Positions 55,313-63,109 of a stretch of DNA of 64,000 nt are shown piece by piece (the first letter of the stretch is position 1; the number at the start of each line of letters is the position of its first letter). The stretch is from VRUE01 sp963697695 (GTDB lineage: Bacteria; Actinomycetota; Thermoleophilia; Solirubrobacterales; 70-9), in assembly GCA_963697695.1 (NCBI GenBank), contig OY969094.1:1674001-1738000 (forward strand), read 5' to 3'. The translations under genes and the position numbers were made by a program. The notes beneath the pieces are model-generated. The model had not been told where the DNA came from. It was given only the letters and a program-made list of their open reading frames with translations, and searched no databases.

Positions 55313-56520
55313 CAGTCCTCGACCTCCTCAGCCACCGGCGAGTCGTCGCCCTCCTCGGCAACCTCCGGCTCGACCCCCTCCTGGGCGTCGCCGTGCTCGG
55401 CGGGGTTGGGACGCGGACTGTCTGCCGGCTGCCCGGCGTAGGCAGCACCGGCCTCGGCCAGCTCGCGCGCCGTCTCCGGCATCCGGTCCTCGCGCTCGCC
55501 GCGATGCGGCTCGGGGCTGCGCTCGTCGACCGCGTACCAGCCCTCGCTGTCGGTGACCGCGTAGAGGCTCTCGTAGAGGGTGTCGAGTGCCGGCTCGGGC
55601 GAGGCGTCGGCGAACTCGACCGCCTCCAGGACCGTCTGCTCTGCCTTCTCCCGAACCTCGGCCACCTCTCGCTCACCCAGCACTCCCGCCTCGATACAGC
55701 GTTGCGCGAAGCTCTCGATCGGGTCCTTCTCCTGCCACTCCTCGACCTCCTCGCGCTCGCGGTAGACCTCCGGGTCCGCAGCGGAGTGACCGCGGTAGCG
55801 GTAGGTGAAGGCCTCGAGCATCGTCGGCCGCCGCTCCTCGCGAGCCTGGCGGATTCCCTCGGCGACGCCCTCGCGCACCGCCAGCACGTCCATTCCGTCG
55901 ATTCGCTCGCCCGGGACGCCGTACCCCTCCGCCTTCTTCGAGAGGTCGGTCTGCGCGGAGTGGCGCTCGACCGAGGTGCCCATCCCATAGAGGTTGTTCT
56001 CGACCAGGAAGAAGACAGGCAGCTTCCAGAGCGCCGCCAGGTTCATCGTCTCACCGAAGTTGCCGGCATTGGAGGCGCCGTCACCGAACATGCAGACGGT
56101 GACGGCGTCTTCGCCCTTGTAGTCGGAGGCGAGTGCCAGCCCTGCCGCAATCGGCAGGTTGCCGCCGACGATCCCGTAGCCGCCCATGAAGCGGTGCTCG
56201 CAATCGAAGATGTGCATCGAGCCGCCGCGGCCGCCGCTGGTCCCGTCGACCCGGCCGAACAGCTCCGCCATCACGTGCTTTGGCTCGGTGCCGCGGGCGA
56301 TCGCGTGGCCGTGCGTGCGGTAGGTACCGATCAGGTAGTCCTCCTCGCGCATCACCGAGGTTGTGCCGACGATCGTCGCCTCCTCGCCGATCGCGAGGTG
56401 GAGGAAGCCACCCGCCTTGGCGCGCTGGTACTGCCGTCCCGCCTCCTCCTCGAAGCGGCGGATCAGCGCCATCTTGGCGAGCAGCTCGTAACAGGTCGAG
56501 GCGTCAGGGAGGTCAGCCAC
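55312..56520 (-). CDS. pdhA: 2-oxoacid (pyruvate) dehydrogenase E1 subunit alpha
   Basis: 402 residues from GTG 56520. TPP motif GDG...NN: 'MFGDGASNAGNFGETMNLAA' to 'FFLVENNLYGMGTS'. Phosphorylation-loop-like 'TYRYRGHSAADPEVYREREE'. The core ends near residue 320; an acidic tail of about 75 residues rich in Glu/Pro follows ('EEGDDSPVAEEVED'), longer than the family norm. Decarboxylates the 2-oxoacid. Lies 9 bp after the DsbA-like gene. Pyruvate specificity is likely, branched-chain not excluded. Confidence 0.95.
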   Translation of the reverse strand: MADLPDASTCYELLAKMALIRRFEEEAGRQYQRAKAGGFLHLAIGEEATIVGTTSVMREEDYLIGTYRTHGHAIARGTEPKHVMAELFGRVDGTSGGRGGSMHIFDCEHRFMGGYGIVGGNLPIAAGLALASDYKGEDAVTVCMFGDGASNAGNFGETMNLAALWKLPVFFLVENNLYGMGTSVERHSAQTDLSKKAEGYGVPGERIDGMDVLAVREGVAEGIRQAREERRPTMLEAFTYRYRGHSAADPEVYREREEVEEWQEKDPIESFAQRCIEAGVLGEREVAEVREKAEQTVLEAVEFADASPEPALDTLYESLYAVTDSEGWYAVDERSPEPHRGEREDRMPETARELAEAGAAYAGQPADSPRPNPAEHGDAQEGVEPEVAEEGDDSPVAEEVED

Positions 56521-56529
56521 GAACTGACC

Positions 56530-57123
56530 TTAGCTGGCGGCTGAGACCGCCTCCTCGACTCTGTCGTCGCCCCAGAAAACCTCGCCGCCGACGACCAGCG
56601 AGGGGACGCCGAAGACCCCCAGCTCCGCTGCCCGGTCGGTCGCCTCGCGCAGCGCGCCCTTGACCGCTTCGGTCTCGACCGCCTTCAGCAGCGCCCGCGG
56701 ATGCAGCTCACAGGCCGCGGCGGCGACCAGCACGTTGTCGGAGTCGGAGAGGTCGCGGCCGGCGGCGAAGGCCTGGCGGAAGCCGGCGAGGGCGAAGGAG
56801 ACGGTGCGGCCGGTCTGCTTGGCGAAGGTCGCGGCGCGCATCGCGAAGAGCGTGTTGCCGGGCCAGGGCTCGGGCCAGGCCAGTGGCGGCAGTCCTTGAG
56901 CGGCGGCGCGTCGCTCGACCTCGGCGATCCCCTCCTCTCGCCCGGGTCCGTTCGCCCACGAATCGCGGTCGAAGGTCCTGAACAAGCCACCGAGCAGGAT
57001 CGGCTGCCACTCCGGCTGCTCCAACCCCGCCTCGGTGAAGAGCCCGCTGATCCGCTCTGCGGTCAGGTACGCGTAGGGCGAGCCGAGGTCGAAATAAAAG
57101 ACGGGGGGGTGAGTCTCAGCCAC
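56530..57123 (-). CDS. DsbA-family / HCCA-isomerase-like thioredoxin-fold protein
   Basis: 197 residues. N-terminus 'PPVFYFDLGSPYAYLTAERI' has Ser-Pro at the site where oxidoreductases have Cys-x-x-Cys, as in 2-hydroxychromene-2-carboxylate isomerases and GST kappa. The helical insert ('GNTLFAMRAATFAKQTGRTV', 'AFAAGRDLSDSDNVLVAAAA') and 'LGVFGVPSLVVGGEVFWGDD' support the fold. First gene of the pdh operon. Not a disulfide oxidase; substrate unknown. Confidence 0.87.
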   Translation of the reverse strand: MAETHPPVFYFDLGSPYAYLTAERISGLFTEAGLEQPEWQPILLGGLFRTFDRDSWANGPGREEGIAEVERRAAAQGLPPLAWPEPWPGNTLFAMRAATFAKQTGRTVSFALAGFRQAFAAGRDLSDSDNVLVAAAACELHPRALLKAVETEAVKGALREATDRAAELGVFGVPSLVVGGEVFWGDDRVEEAVSAAS

Positions 57124-57170
57124 CCCCCGACTTTATGGCGCCGTGTGCTTCCGGCTGGGTGAGGTATCTC

Positions 57171-57452
57171 ATGGTAATTTCCATGAAAATGAAGAAACGC
57201 ATGAAAATCAGCAAGGGCGGGCAGGTTTCAATTCCCGCCCCGATCCGCAAGCGCTGGGGCACAGGCACGATCACGCTCGAGGACCAGGGGGACCAGATCG
57301 TCCTCAAGCCCGCTCCCGACGATCCGATCGCAGCCGCGGCCGGAGCCCTCGCCGAGGAGTTCGGTCACATCGACCTGGCCGAGCTGCGCCGCATCGCCCG
57401 AGAGGACGACCGGATCGCGATGGAAAGGCGCGAACGCCGGGAATTCCCGTGA
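57171..57452 (+). CDS. AbrB/MazE-family antitoxin (VapB-like)
   Basis: 93 residues from ATG 57171 (GTGAGGT upstream); ATG 57183 is possible. Swapped-hairpin DNA-binding domain: 'MKISKGGQVSIPAPIRKRWG' and 'TGTITLEDQGDQIVLKPAPD'. C-terminal helices ('EFGHIDLAELRRIAREDDRI') would wrap the toxin. Overlaps the PIN gene by 4 nt. CATGG-TAATTT-CCATG (57170-57185) at the start may be the autoregulatory operator. Confidence 0.9.
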   Translation: MVISMKMKKRMKISKGGQVSIPAPIRKRWGTGTITLEDQGDQIVLKPAPDDPIAAAAGALAEEFGHIDLAELRRIAREDDRIAMERRERREFP

Positions 57453-57865
57453 CTCTCCTAGATGCCTACGCCCTGATCGCATATGTGATCGGCGGTCCTG
57501 CGCAGGAGCAGGTGCAGACAATCCTGAGAGAGGGGAAAACCGCGATCGCCACGGCAAATCTGGTCGAGGTATTTGACGTTGCCGAGCGGGTCCACGGCCT
57601 ACCTATCTCCCGAGTCTCCAGCGTGATCGAGGGGCTCTTTGCCACCACTCTGTCCCTTGTTGCCCTCGATGAGCGGCTCGCTCAGCGTGCCGCGGAACTG
57701 CGGGTCGAGCACTACCACCGCTCCCGCAGTCCACTCTCCCTCGCCGACGTGATCCTGATCGCCTCGGCTCAGCCGGGCGATCGGATCGCCACGGCGGACC
57801 TTGACGTCCTCTCGACCGCCGCAGAGCTCGGGATAGAGACGATCGAGCTGCCCGGCCAGGGCTAG
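57449..57865 (+). CDS. PIN-domain ribonuclease toxin (VapC-like)
   Basis: 138 residues from GTG 57449. Acidic catalytic set: D5 ('TLLDAYALIAYVIGG'), E40 ('TANLVEVFDVAERV'), D100 ('PLSLADVILIASAQ') and D117/D119 ('RIATADLDVLSTAAEL'). VapC toxins cut tRNA or rRNA with Mg2+. Translationally coupled to the AbrB-type antitoxin. All catalytic residues are present, so the toxin looks active. Confidence 0.93.
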   Translation: MTLLDAYALIAYVIGGPAQEQVQTILREGKTAIATANLVEVFDVAERVHGLPISRVSSVIEGLFATTLSLVALDERLAQRAAELRVEHYHRSRSPLSLADVILIASAQPGDRIATADLDVLSTAAELGIETIELPGQG

Positions 57866-57879
57866 CGCCGGACGGGCGC

Positions 57880-59247
57880 TCAGGCGTGAATCGCCCAGCC
57901 GTCGACCGCGCGCGCCGCGTCGAGGACGGCCTCGGAGATAGTCGGGTGGGGGTGGACGATCTGCGCCAGCTCCTGGTAGCCACCCTCTAGGGCCATCGTC
58001 GCGACCAGCTCGACGATCATGTCGCAGGCACGGTTGCCGACGATGTGGGCGCCGAGGATCTCGCCGTACTTGGAGTCGACGACGAGCTTGACTAGGCCGT
58101 CTTTGTCGTCGTAGACGGTGGCCCCGCCGACGCCGCCGAGCTTCTGCTTGCCGACCTTGATCTCGTGCCCGGCCTCCTTGGCGGCCGCCTCGGTCAGGCC
58201 GACGCTGGCCACCTGGGGGTGGCAGAAAATCGCTCCGGCAACGAGGTTCTGGTCGACCGGATGGGTCTTCTCGCCGGCGGCGTGCTCGACCGCGACTACA
58301 CCCTCCTCGGAGGCCTTGTGGGCGAGCGCCTTGGTGTTGACCAGGTCGCCGATCGCGTAGACCTTCTGGTTCGAGGTGCGTCCGAACTCGTTGACCTTGA
58401 CCTTGCCGTTCTCCTCCAGCTCGACTCCGGCTTCGGAGAGGCCGAGCCCCTCGACGTCGGCGGAGCGGCCGCCGGCGATGCAGAGGTAGTCGACCTCGGC
58501 CGACTCGCCGCCATAGGTGAACTTGACCGACTTGTCGCCTGCCTTGACGTTCTCCACCGGTGCCCCGGTGGCGATGGTGATGTTCTGCTTCTTGAAGGCG
58601 CGCTCGACCACCCGGGCCATGTCCTTGTCCTCGGCCGGCAGGATCTGGTCGAGCATCTCGATCAGGATCACCTCGGTGCCGAAACGGCCATAGGCGGAGG
58701 CGATCTCGCAGCCCGAGGCTCCGGCACCGACGACGGCGATCTTCTGTGGCTGCTCGGGCAGCGACCAGGCGCCCCAGGTATCGACGACGCGGCCGCCGAA
58801 CTCGACCCCGGGAATCGGCAGCGCCGCCGAACCAGTGGCGAGGATCACGGAGGCGGCCTCGTAGACCTCCTCGCCGACCGTGACGTTCCCCTCGGCGGTG
58901 AGCGAGCCGTCTCCCTCGATCAGCTTCACCTTGTTCTTGTCCCAAAGCATCTTGACGCCGCTGGAAAGCGACTCCGAGACGGCGGCGCGGCGCTTGCCCA
59001 GCGCTTCCCAGTCGAGCGAGACGTCCTTGGCGACGACGCCCAGCTCGGCACTCTCGCGGGCCTGGTCGTAGATCTCCGCCGTGCGCAGCACGGTCTTGGC
59101 CGGAATGCAGGCGTAGTTGAGACAGCGCCCGCCTGGCTTGTCGCGCTCTACCACGGCCGTTTTCTTGCCCAGCTGGGCGGCACGGATCGCGGCAACGTAG
59201 CCGCCCGGGCCCCCGCCGATGACGATCACGTCGTAGGAATCAGGCAC
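57880..59247 (-). CDS. lpdA: Dihydrolipoyl dehydrogenase (E3)
   Basis: 455 residues from GTG 59247. FAD motif 'DVIVIGGGPGGYVAAIRAAQ', redox disulfide 'GGRCLNYACIPAKTVLRT', NAD motif 'KIAVVGAGASGCEIASAYGR', 'VYAIGDLVNTKALAHKASEE', and the catalytic His-Glu in 'HPHPTISEAVLDA'. Reoxidises dihydrolipoamide of the complex encoded at 52962-56520. Separated from that operon by the VapBC pair on the other strand; preceded after 35 bp by a small membrane-protein gene. Confidence 0.96.
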   Translation of the reverse strand: MPDSYDVIVIGGGPGGYVAAIRAAQLGKKTAVVERDKPGGRCLNYACIPAKTVLRTAEIYDQARESAELGVVAKDVSLDWEALGKRRAAVSESLSSGVKMLWDKNKVKLIEGDGSLTAEGNVTVGEEVYEAASVILATGSAALPIPGVEFGGRVVDTWGAWSLPEQPQKIAVVGAGASGCEIASAYGRFGTEVILIEMLDQILPAEDKDMARVVERAFKKQNITIATGAPVENVKAGDKSVKFTYGGESAEVDYLCIAGGRSADVEGLGLSEAGVELEENGKVKVNEFGRTSNQKVYAIGDLVNTKALAHKASEEGVVAVEHAAGEKTHPVDQNLVAGAIFCHPQVASVGLTEAAAKEAGHEIKVGKQKLGGVGGATVYDDKDGLVKLVVDSKYGEILGAHIVGNRACDMIVELVATMALEGGYQELAQIVHPHPTISEAVLDAARAVDGWAIHA

Positions 59248-59282
59248 GGAGCTGAGCCTATAGAACCTGAGAAGTCCGCTTG

Positions 59283-59786
59283 CTAATCGCTGCCGCGAGT
59301 CGGCATCTGGATCCGCGCCATCGCCTTCACCATGAAGAAGAAGAAGGAACCGGAGACCGCAAGCAGCGCCAGCGTGACAGCCACCTGCGCCACGCTCGCC
59401 GCCTGTACGGCGAGGCCGTAGACGGCACTGAAGATGAGGAAGACGAGGATCAGCTGGAAGCCGAGCACGGCCCAGTAGCGAGCGCGCCACATGCCCCAAG
59501 CCATGATCCCCATCAGCAGCGCCGGCGCCAGCACCTGGGCTAGTTTCGGTTTTTCGCCGTCCACCTCGGTTCCGATCAGGTAGCCGACGATCACCGAGAC
59601 TGCGATCAGCGCCGAGAGCACGGCGCCGATCGTCACCACAAGCGGCCGCTCTCCATCGGCCAGCGGCTCCAGCGCTTCACGTGCTTCCTGGTTGCGTTCC
59701 TCAGCCCGCGCATACCCCTGCTCCATCCGCTCGCGCGGGGTAGTGGAGGCTCCGCGCTGCTTGCGCTTGCGCGGATTAGAGGCCAT
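59283..59786 (-). CDS. Small membrane protein of unknown function
   Basis: 167 residues from ATG 59786. Basic N-terminus ('MASNPRKRKQRGASTTPRER'), an amphipathic helix, then four TM segments ('LVVTIGAVLSALIAVSVIVG', 'LAPALLMGIMAWGMWRARYW', 'LGFQLILVFLIFSAVYGLAV', 'VAVTLALLAVSGSFFFFMVK'). Conserved-looking actinobacterial type with no assigned role. Upstream of lpdA in the same direction. Confidence 0.78.
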   Translation of the reverse strand: MASNPRKRKQRGASTTPRERMEQGYARAEERNQEAREALEPLADGERPLVVTIGAVLSALIAVSVIVGYLIGTEVDGEKPKLAQVLAPALLMGIMAWGMWRARYWAVLGFQLILVFLIFSAVYGLAVQAASVAQVAVTLALLAVSGSFFFFMVKAMARIQMPTRGSD

Positions 59787-59941
59787 TCGAAACCCCCCCG
59801 CGCACGCCTGGCGGCGGCGGACGCTGGGCGGTGCGGCGTCCTCGGTCGGCCAAATGGCGTTGCCATTCGCGCCTCCCTGCGTCCTTGCCCCGCTTGATCC
59901 GGCGCTCGCCAGCCGCACACGCGGGAGTTCCGAAGGGCCTC

Positions 59942-60628
59942 TCAGCCACCGGGCGCCACCTCTCCGATCCCGGCGAAGGACCCGCGCAGCTCTTCCGCAA
60001 CCGCGGCCGGATTCTCCGCGTCGCGGATCGCTCGCACGACGCAGAGGCGTCTTGCCCCGGCAGCGACCACCTCGGTCGCATTTCTCGTGTCGATCCCGCC
60101 GATCGCAAAGAAGGGATGGACAGCAATTGCCGCTGCGCGAGTGACTAGCTCTAGGCCGACTCCGGGGCGCCCCTCCTTCGTCGGCGTCTCCCAAATCGGG
60201 CCGACGCTGTGGTAGTCGATCGGCCGCCCGGCGGCCGCGGCGATCTGCTGCTCGGAGTGAGCGGAGAGCCCGACGATCGCGTCGACCCCGAGGGCCTCGC
60301 GGGCCTCTGCCGCCGATGCGTCTTCCTGTCCGACGTGGACTCCATCCGCATTGCAGGCCCGGGCCAGGTCAGGATCGTCATTGACCATGAAGAGGGCGCT
60401 GTAGGTGTCGCAGAGACGGCGGAAGGTGAGCGCGGCCAGCTCGATGTCCCGGCGCGGCAGCTGCTTCTCCCGCAGCTGCACGATGTCGACGCCGCCACTC
60501 AAGGCGGCACGCAGCAGTGGCTCCGGGTCCTGCCCGTGCGGGCGAGCGTCGCAGACGAAGTAGAGCCGCGCAGTGCGCAGCCGCTCGCGCCGCAGCGGTC
60601 CCTTGGCGTCAGGCAGAGCAAGGCTCAC
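59942..60628 (-). CDS. thiE: Thiamine phosphate synthase
   Basis: 228 residues from GTG 60628 (GAGGG upstream). TIM barrel joining HMP-PP and thiazole phosphate. Motifs: 'VDIVQLREKQLPRRDIELAA', 'FMVNDDPDLARACNADGVHV', 'GQEDASAAEAREALG', 'VGPIWETPTKEGRPGVGLEL', 'FFAIGGIDTRNATEVVAAGA'. Divergent from the TPP-riboswitch-controlled thiO-thiSG unit. A long hairpin sits in its leader. Confidence 0.95.
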   Translation of the reverse strand: MSLALPDAKGPLRRERLRTARLYFVCDARPHGQDPEPLLRAALSGGVDIVQLREKQLPRRDIELAALTFRRLCDTYSALFMVNDDPDLARACNADGVHVGQEDASAAEAREALGVDAIVGLSAHSEQQIAAAAGRPIDYHSVGPIWETPTKEGRPGVGLELVTRAAAIAVHPFFAIGGIDTRNATEVVAAGARRLCVVRAIRDAENPAAVAEELRGSFAGIGEVAPGG

Positions 60629-60655
60629 CCCTCGATTATCGCGACCGGCCGAAGG

Positions 60656-60703
60656 ACGTGCCTGAGGTTGGCCACCCAATAAGGGGCCTAACCTCAGGCA
60701 CGT
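60656..60703 (-). promoter_or_regulatory. Long hairpin in the thiE leader / divergent thi region
   Basis: ACGTGCCTGAGGTT (60656-60669) pairs perfectly with 60690-60703; four more pairs (GGCC/GGCC) follow after a one-base bulge. It ends 28 nt before thiE. It does not look like a TPP riboswitch and has no U-tract; role unknown (operator, attenuator or repeat element). Confidence 0.5.
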
Positions 60704-60747
60704 CTCCTGGTTGGGGGACCGGCGCGGACGGGTAGCATCGGTGTCGT

Positions 60748-60830
60748 ACGGGAGCCCGATGGGCTGAGAGGGTGGCAGCGAGGTCACCGACCGTCTGGAC
60801 CTGATCCGGGTAATGCCGGCGGAGGCAAAG
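60748..60830 (+). ncRNA. TPP riboswitch (THI element)
   Basis: Core blocks in order: 'GGGCTGAGAGGGTGGC' (60761-60776), the 'GACCGTCTGGACCTGATC' block (60789-60806), and 'GGGTAATGCCGGCGGAGGC' (60808-60826). The GGAGG at 60821-60825 is both part of the closing helix and the ribosome site for the TTG start at 60831. TPP binding would therefore hide the ribosome site and stop translation of thiO-thiSG. Confidence 0.95.
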
Positions 60831-61983
60831 TTGAGCGAGAGACGTAGCTATGACGCGATAGTCGTGGGGGGTGGGGCGATCGGCCTCTGCTGTGCATGGC
60901 GAATAGCGGGTCGCGGCGCCCGCGTTGTCGTCGTCGACCGCGCCCACCCGCCGGCCGGGGCGACGCGCGTCGCTGCCGGGATGCTGGCCCCGATCGGCGA
61001 GCTTGCCTTCGGCGAGCCGGACCTGCTGCAGATGACGCTCGACGCAGCCGAGATGTACCCGGGCTTTGTCGCGGAACTCGAGGCGACGAGCGGCATGACC
61101 GCCGGCTACACCCAGTGCGGTGCCCTCCACATCGCTCTCGATCGCGACGAGGCAGCTGAGCTGCGCCGGGTCCACGATCTGCAGCGCGCGCTTGGGCTCG
61201 GTGCAGAGTGGCTGCCCCCGCGACGCTGCCGCGAGCTCGAGCCTGGCCTGACCCCGTCCTTCAACGGCGGCGTCCACGCACCGGAGGAGGCCGCGATCGA
61301 TCCCCGCCGGTTGACGGAGGCGCTGCTGGCGGCGCTTGCCGCCGAGGGCGTCGAGGTTCGTGCCGGCGCCGAGGTGGCGGCGGGCCTCTTCCAGGGCGAC
61401 CGGATCGAGGGGGTGCGGATCGACGGCGGTGAGGAGCTGCGAGCGAACGCGGTCGTCGTCGCCACCGGCGCCTGGTCGGGCGAGGCGCCTTGGCTGCCGG
61501 CGCCGGCCCGTCCACCCGTGCGACCGGTCAAGGGCCAGATCCTCGAGCTGCGCGCCGCCGACGGGAGTGCACCAGTGCGAGCGGATCGTCGCCTCCGAGC
61601 GCGTTTACCTGGTGCCTCGCCCAGGCGGTCGCCTGATCGCGGGTGCGACGACGGAGGAGCGTGGCTTCGACTCCGCGGTCACCGCGGGCGGGGTCCATGA
61701 GCTGCTGCGCGAGGCCTACCGGCTGCTGCCCGACGTGGCTGAGATGGAGCTGATCGAGGCGATGGCCGGATTGCGCCCCGGCACCCCGGACAACCTTCCC
61801 CTGATCGGCCCGGGGGCTGTCGAAGGGCTGATCCTGGCCAGCGGCCACTATCGCAACGGCATCCTGCTTGCTCCCCTGACCGGCGAGGCCATCGCAGACT
61901 TGCTCGACGAGGGCGAGCTTCCCGCGGCCGCCGATGCGGCGAATCCGCAGCGGTTTGCCGCCGGCGCCGAGGTGGCCGGATGA
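60831..61983 (+). pseudogene. thiO: Glycine oxidase ThiO, frameshifted
   Basis: Begins at TTG 60831 right after the riboswitch. FAD motif 'DAIVVGGGAIGLCCAWRIAG', then 'GATRVAAGMLAPIGELAFGE', to about residue 247 ('VKGQILELRAADGSAPV'). At about 61570-61580 the reading shifts: the family-typical continuation 'CERIVASERVYLVPRPGGRL', 'ATTEERGFDSAVTAGGVHEL' and 'AGLRPGTPDNLPLIGPGA' to 'GHYRNGILLAPLTGEAIADL' is in another frame, ending at 61983. One base gained or lost explains it. It would make the iminoglycine needed for the thiazole. True mutation or sequencing error cannot be told apart. Confidence 0.88.
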
Positions 61984-62954
61984 GGGTAGAGCTGAACGGC
62001 GATCCGCGCGAGCTGCCGGAGCGCTCGACCCTGGCCGATGCGGCACGCGCGGCCGGCGTCGCCGGGGAGGCGCGCGGGGTGGCGATCGCGCTCGACGGCG
62101 AGGTGGTGCCGAGGGCGGAGTGGCCTTCGACGCCGCTCGCCGAGGGGCACCGGATAGAGGTGCTCGCGGCGATGCAGGGCGGTGCCGAAACCTGGGACCT
62201 AGGTGGTCGATCCTGGAGCTCACGCTTGATCGCCGGCACCGGCGGCTTCCGCTCGCTGGAGCAGATGGAGAACGCCCTGATCGCCTCCGGCGCCGAGATC
62301 GTCACCGTCGCCCTGCGCCGCATCGATCCCGAGGCGAAGGGTTCGGCGCTCGATGTGCTCGACCGGCTCGGCCTCGCCGTCCTCCCCAACACCGCCGGTT
62401 GCTACACGGCGCGCGACGCCGTCCGCACCGCCCGGCTCGCCCGCGAGGCCTTCGAGACCGACTGGATCAAGCTCGAGGTGATCGGCGACGACCGCACGCT
62501 CTTCCCCGACGCGGTCGAGCTGCTCGACGCGGCTGAGACGCTGGTCGGCGAGGGCTTCACCGTCCTCCCCTACACCAACGACGACCCGATCCTCGCCCGC
62601 CGCCTCGAGGAGGCCGGCTGCGCGACGGTGATGCCGCTCGGCTCCCCGATCGGCTCCGGCGCCGGGATCCGCAACCCCTACAACATCGCCATCATCGCCG
62701 AGCGGGCGAGCGTCCCGGTTGTCCTCGATGCCGGCATCGGCACCGCCTCCGATGCAGCTCTGGCGATGGAGCTCGGCTGCGAAGCGGTGATGGTCGCCAG
62801 CTCGATCTTCGGCGCCGCCGACCCCGTGGCGATGGCAACGGCGATGAGACAGGGCGTCGAGGCAGGTCACGCCGCCCGCCAGGCCGGCCGAATCCCTCGC
62901 CGCACCTACGCCGAGGCCTCGACCCCCGAGCACGGCCTCCCCGAGCTCTCCTGA
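61980..62954 (+). CDS. thiSG: Fused ThiS-ThiG, sulfur carrier and thiazole synthase
   Basis: 324 residues, ATG overlapping the thiO stop by 4 nt. Residues 1-68 are a ThiS ubiquitin-like fold ending in Gly67-Gly68 ('EVLAAMQGG'), but this pair is joined to ThiG instead of being a free C-terminus. ThiG follows: 'SRLIAGTGGFRSLEQMENAL', 'AVLPNTAGCYTARDAVRTAR', Schiff-base K164 in 'TDWIKLEVIGDD', 'VMPLGSPIGSGAGIRNPYNI', 'VVLDAGIGTASDAALAMELG'. Such fusions are known in other bacteria. Activation at the Gly-Gly would need cleavage or another sulfur route. Confidence 0.93.
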   Translation: MRVELNGDPRELPERSTLADAARAAGVAGEARGVAIALDGEVVPRAEWPSTPLAEGHRIEVLAAMQGGAETWDLGGRSWSSRLIAGTGGFRSLEQMENALIASGAEIVTVALRRIDPEAKGSALDVLDRLGLAVLPNTAGCYTARDAVRTARLAREAFETDWIKLEVIGDDRTLFPDAVELLDAAETLVGEGFTVLPYTNDDPILARRLEEAGCATVMPLGSPIGSGAGIRNPYNIAIIAERASVPVVLDAGIGTASDAALAMELGCEAVMVASSIFGAADPVAMATAMRQGVEAGHAARQAGRIPRRTYAEASTPEHGLPELS

Positions 62955-63007
62955 CCCCCAAAGCCCCGCCGCAGATTGCAAAGCGCCCGTTTACCATGGA
63001 GCGCCTT

Positions 63008-63081
63008 GCCCCTGTAGCTCAGTTGGTTAGAGCGGCGGCCTTTTAAGCCGCGCGGCGCCGGTTCGAATCCGGTCGGGGGCA
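63008..63081 (+). tRNA. tRNA-Lys (anticodon TTT)
   Basis: 74 nt. Acceptor GCCCCTG pairs with CGGGGGC with one wobble, discriminator A. D arm 'AGCTCAGTTGGTTAGAGC', anticodon stem GCGGC/GCCGC with loop CTTTTAA (anticodon TTT), T arm GCCGG-TTCGAAT-CCGGT. CCA not encoded. Confidence 0.96.
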
Positions 63082-63109
63082 CTCGTCGCGCAGGGGGTAG
63101 AAAGAGGAG

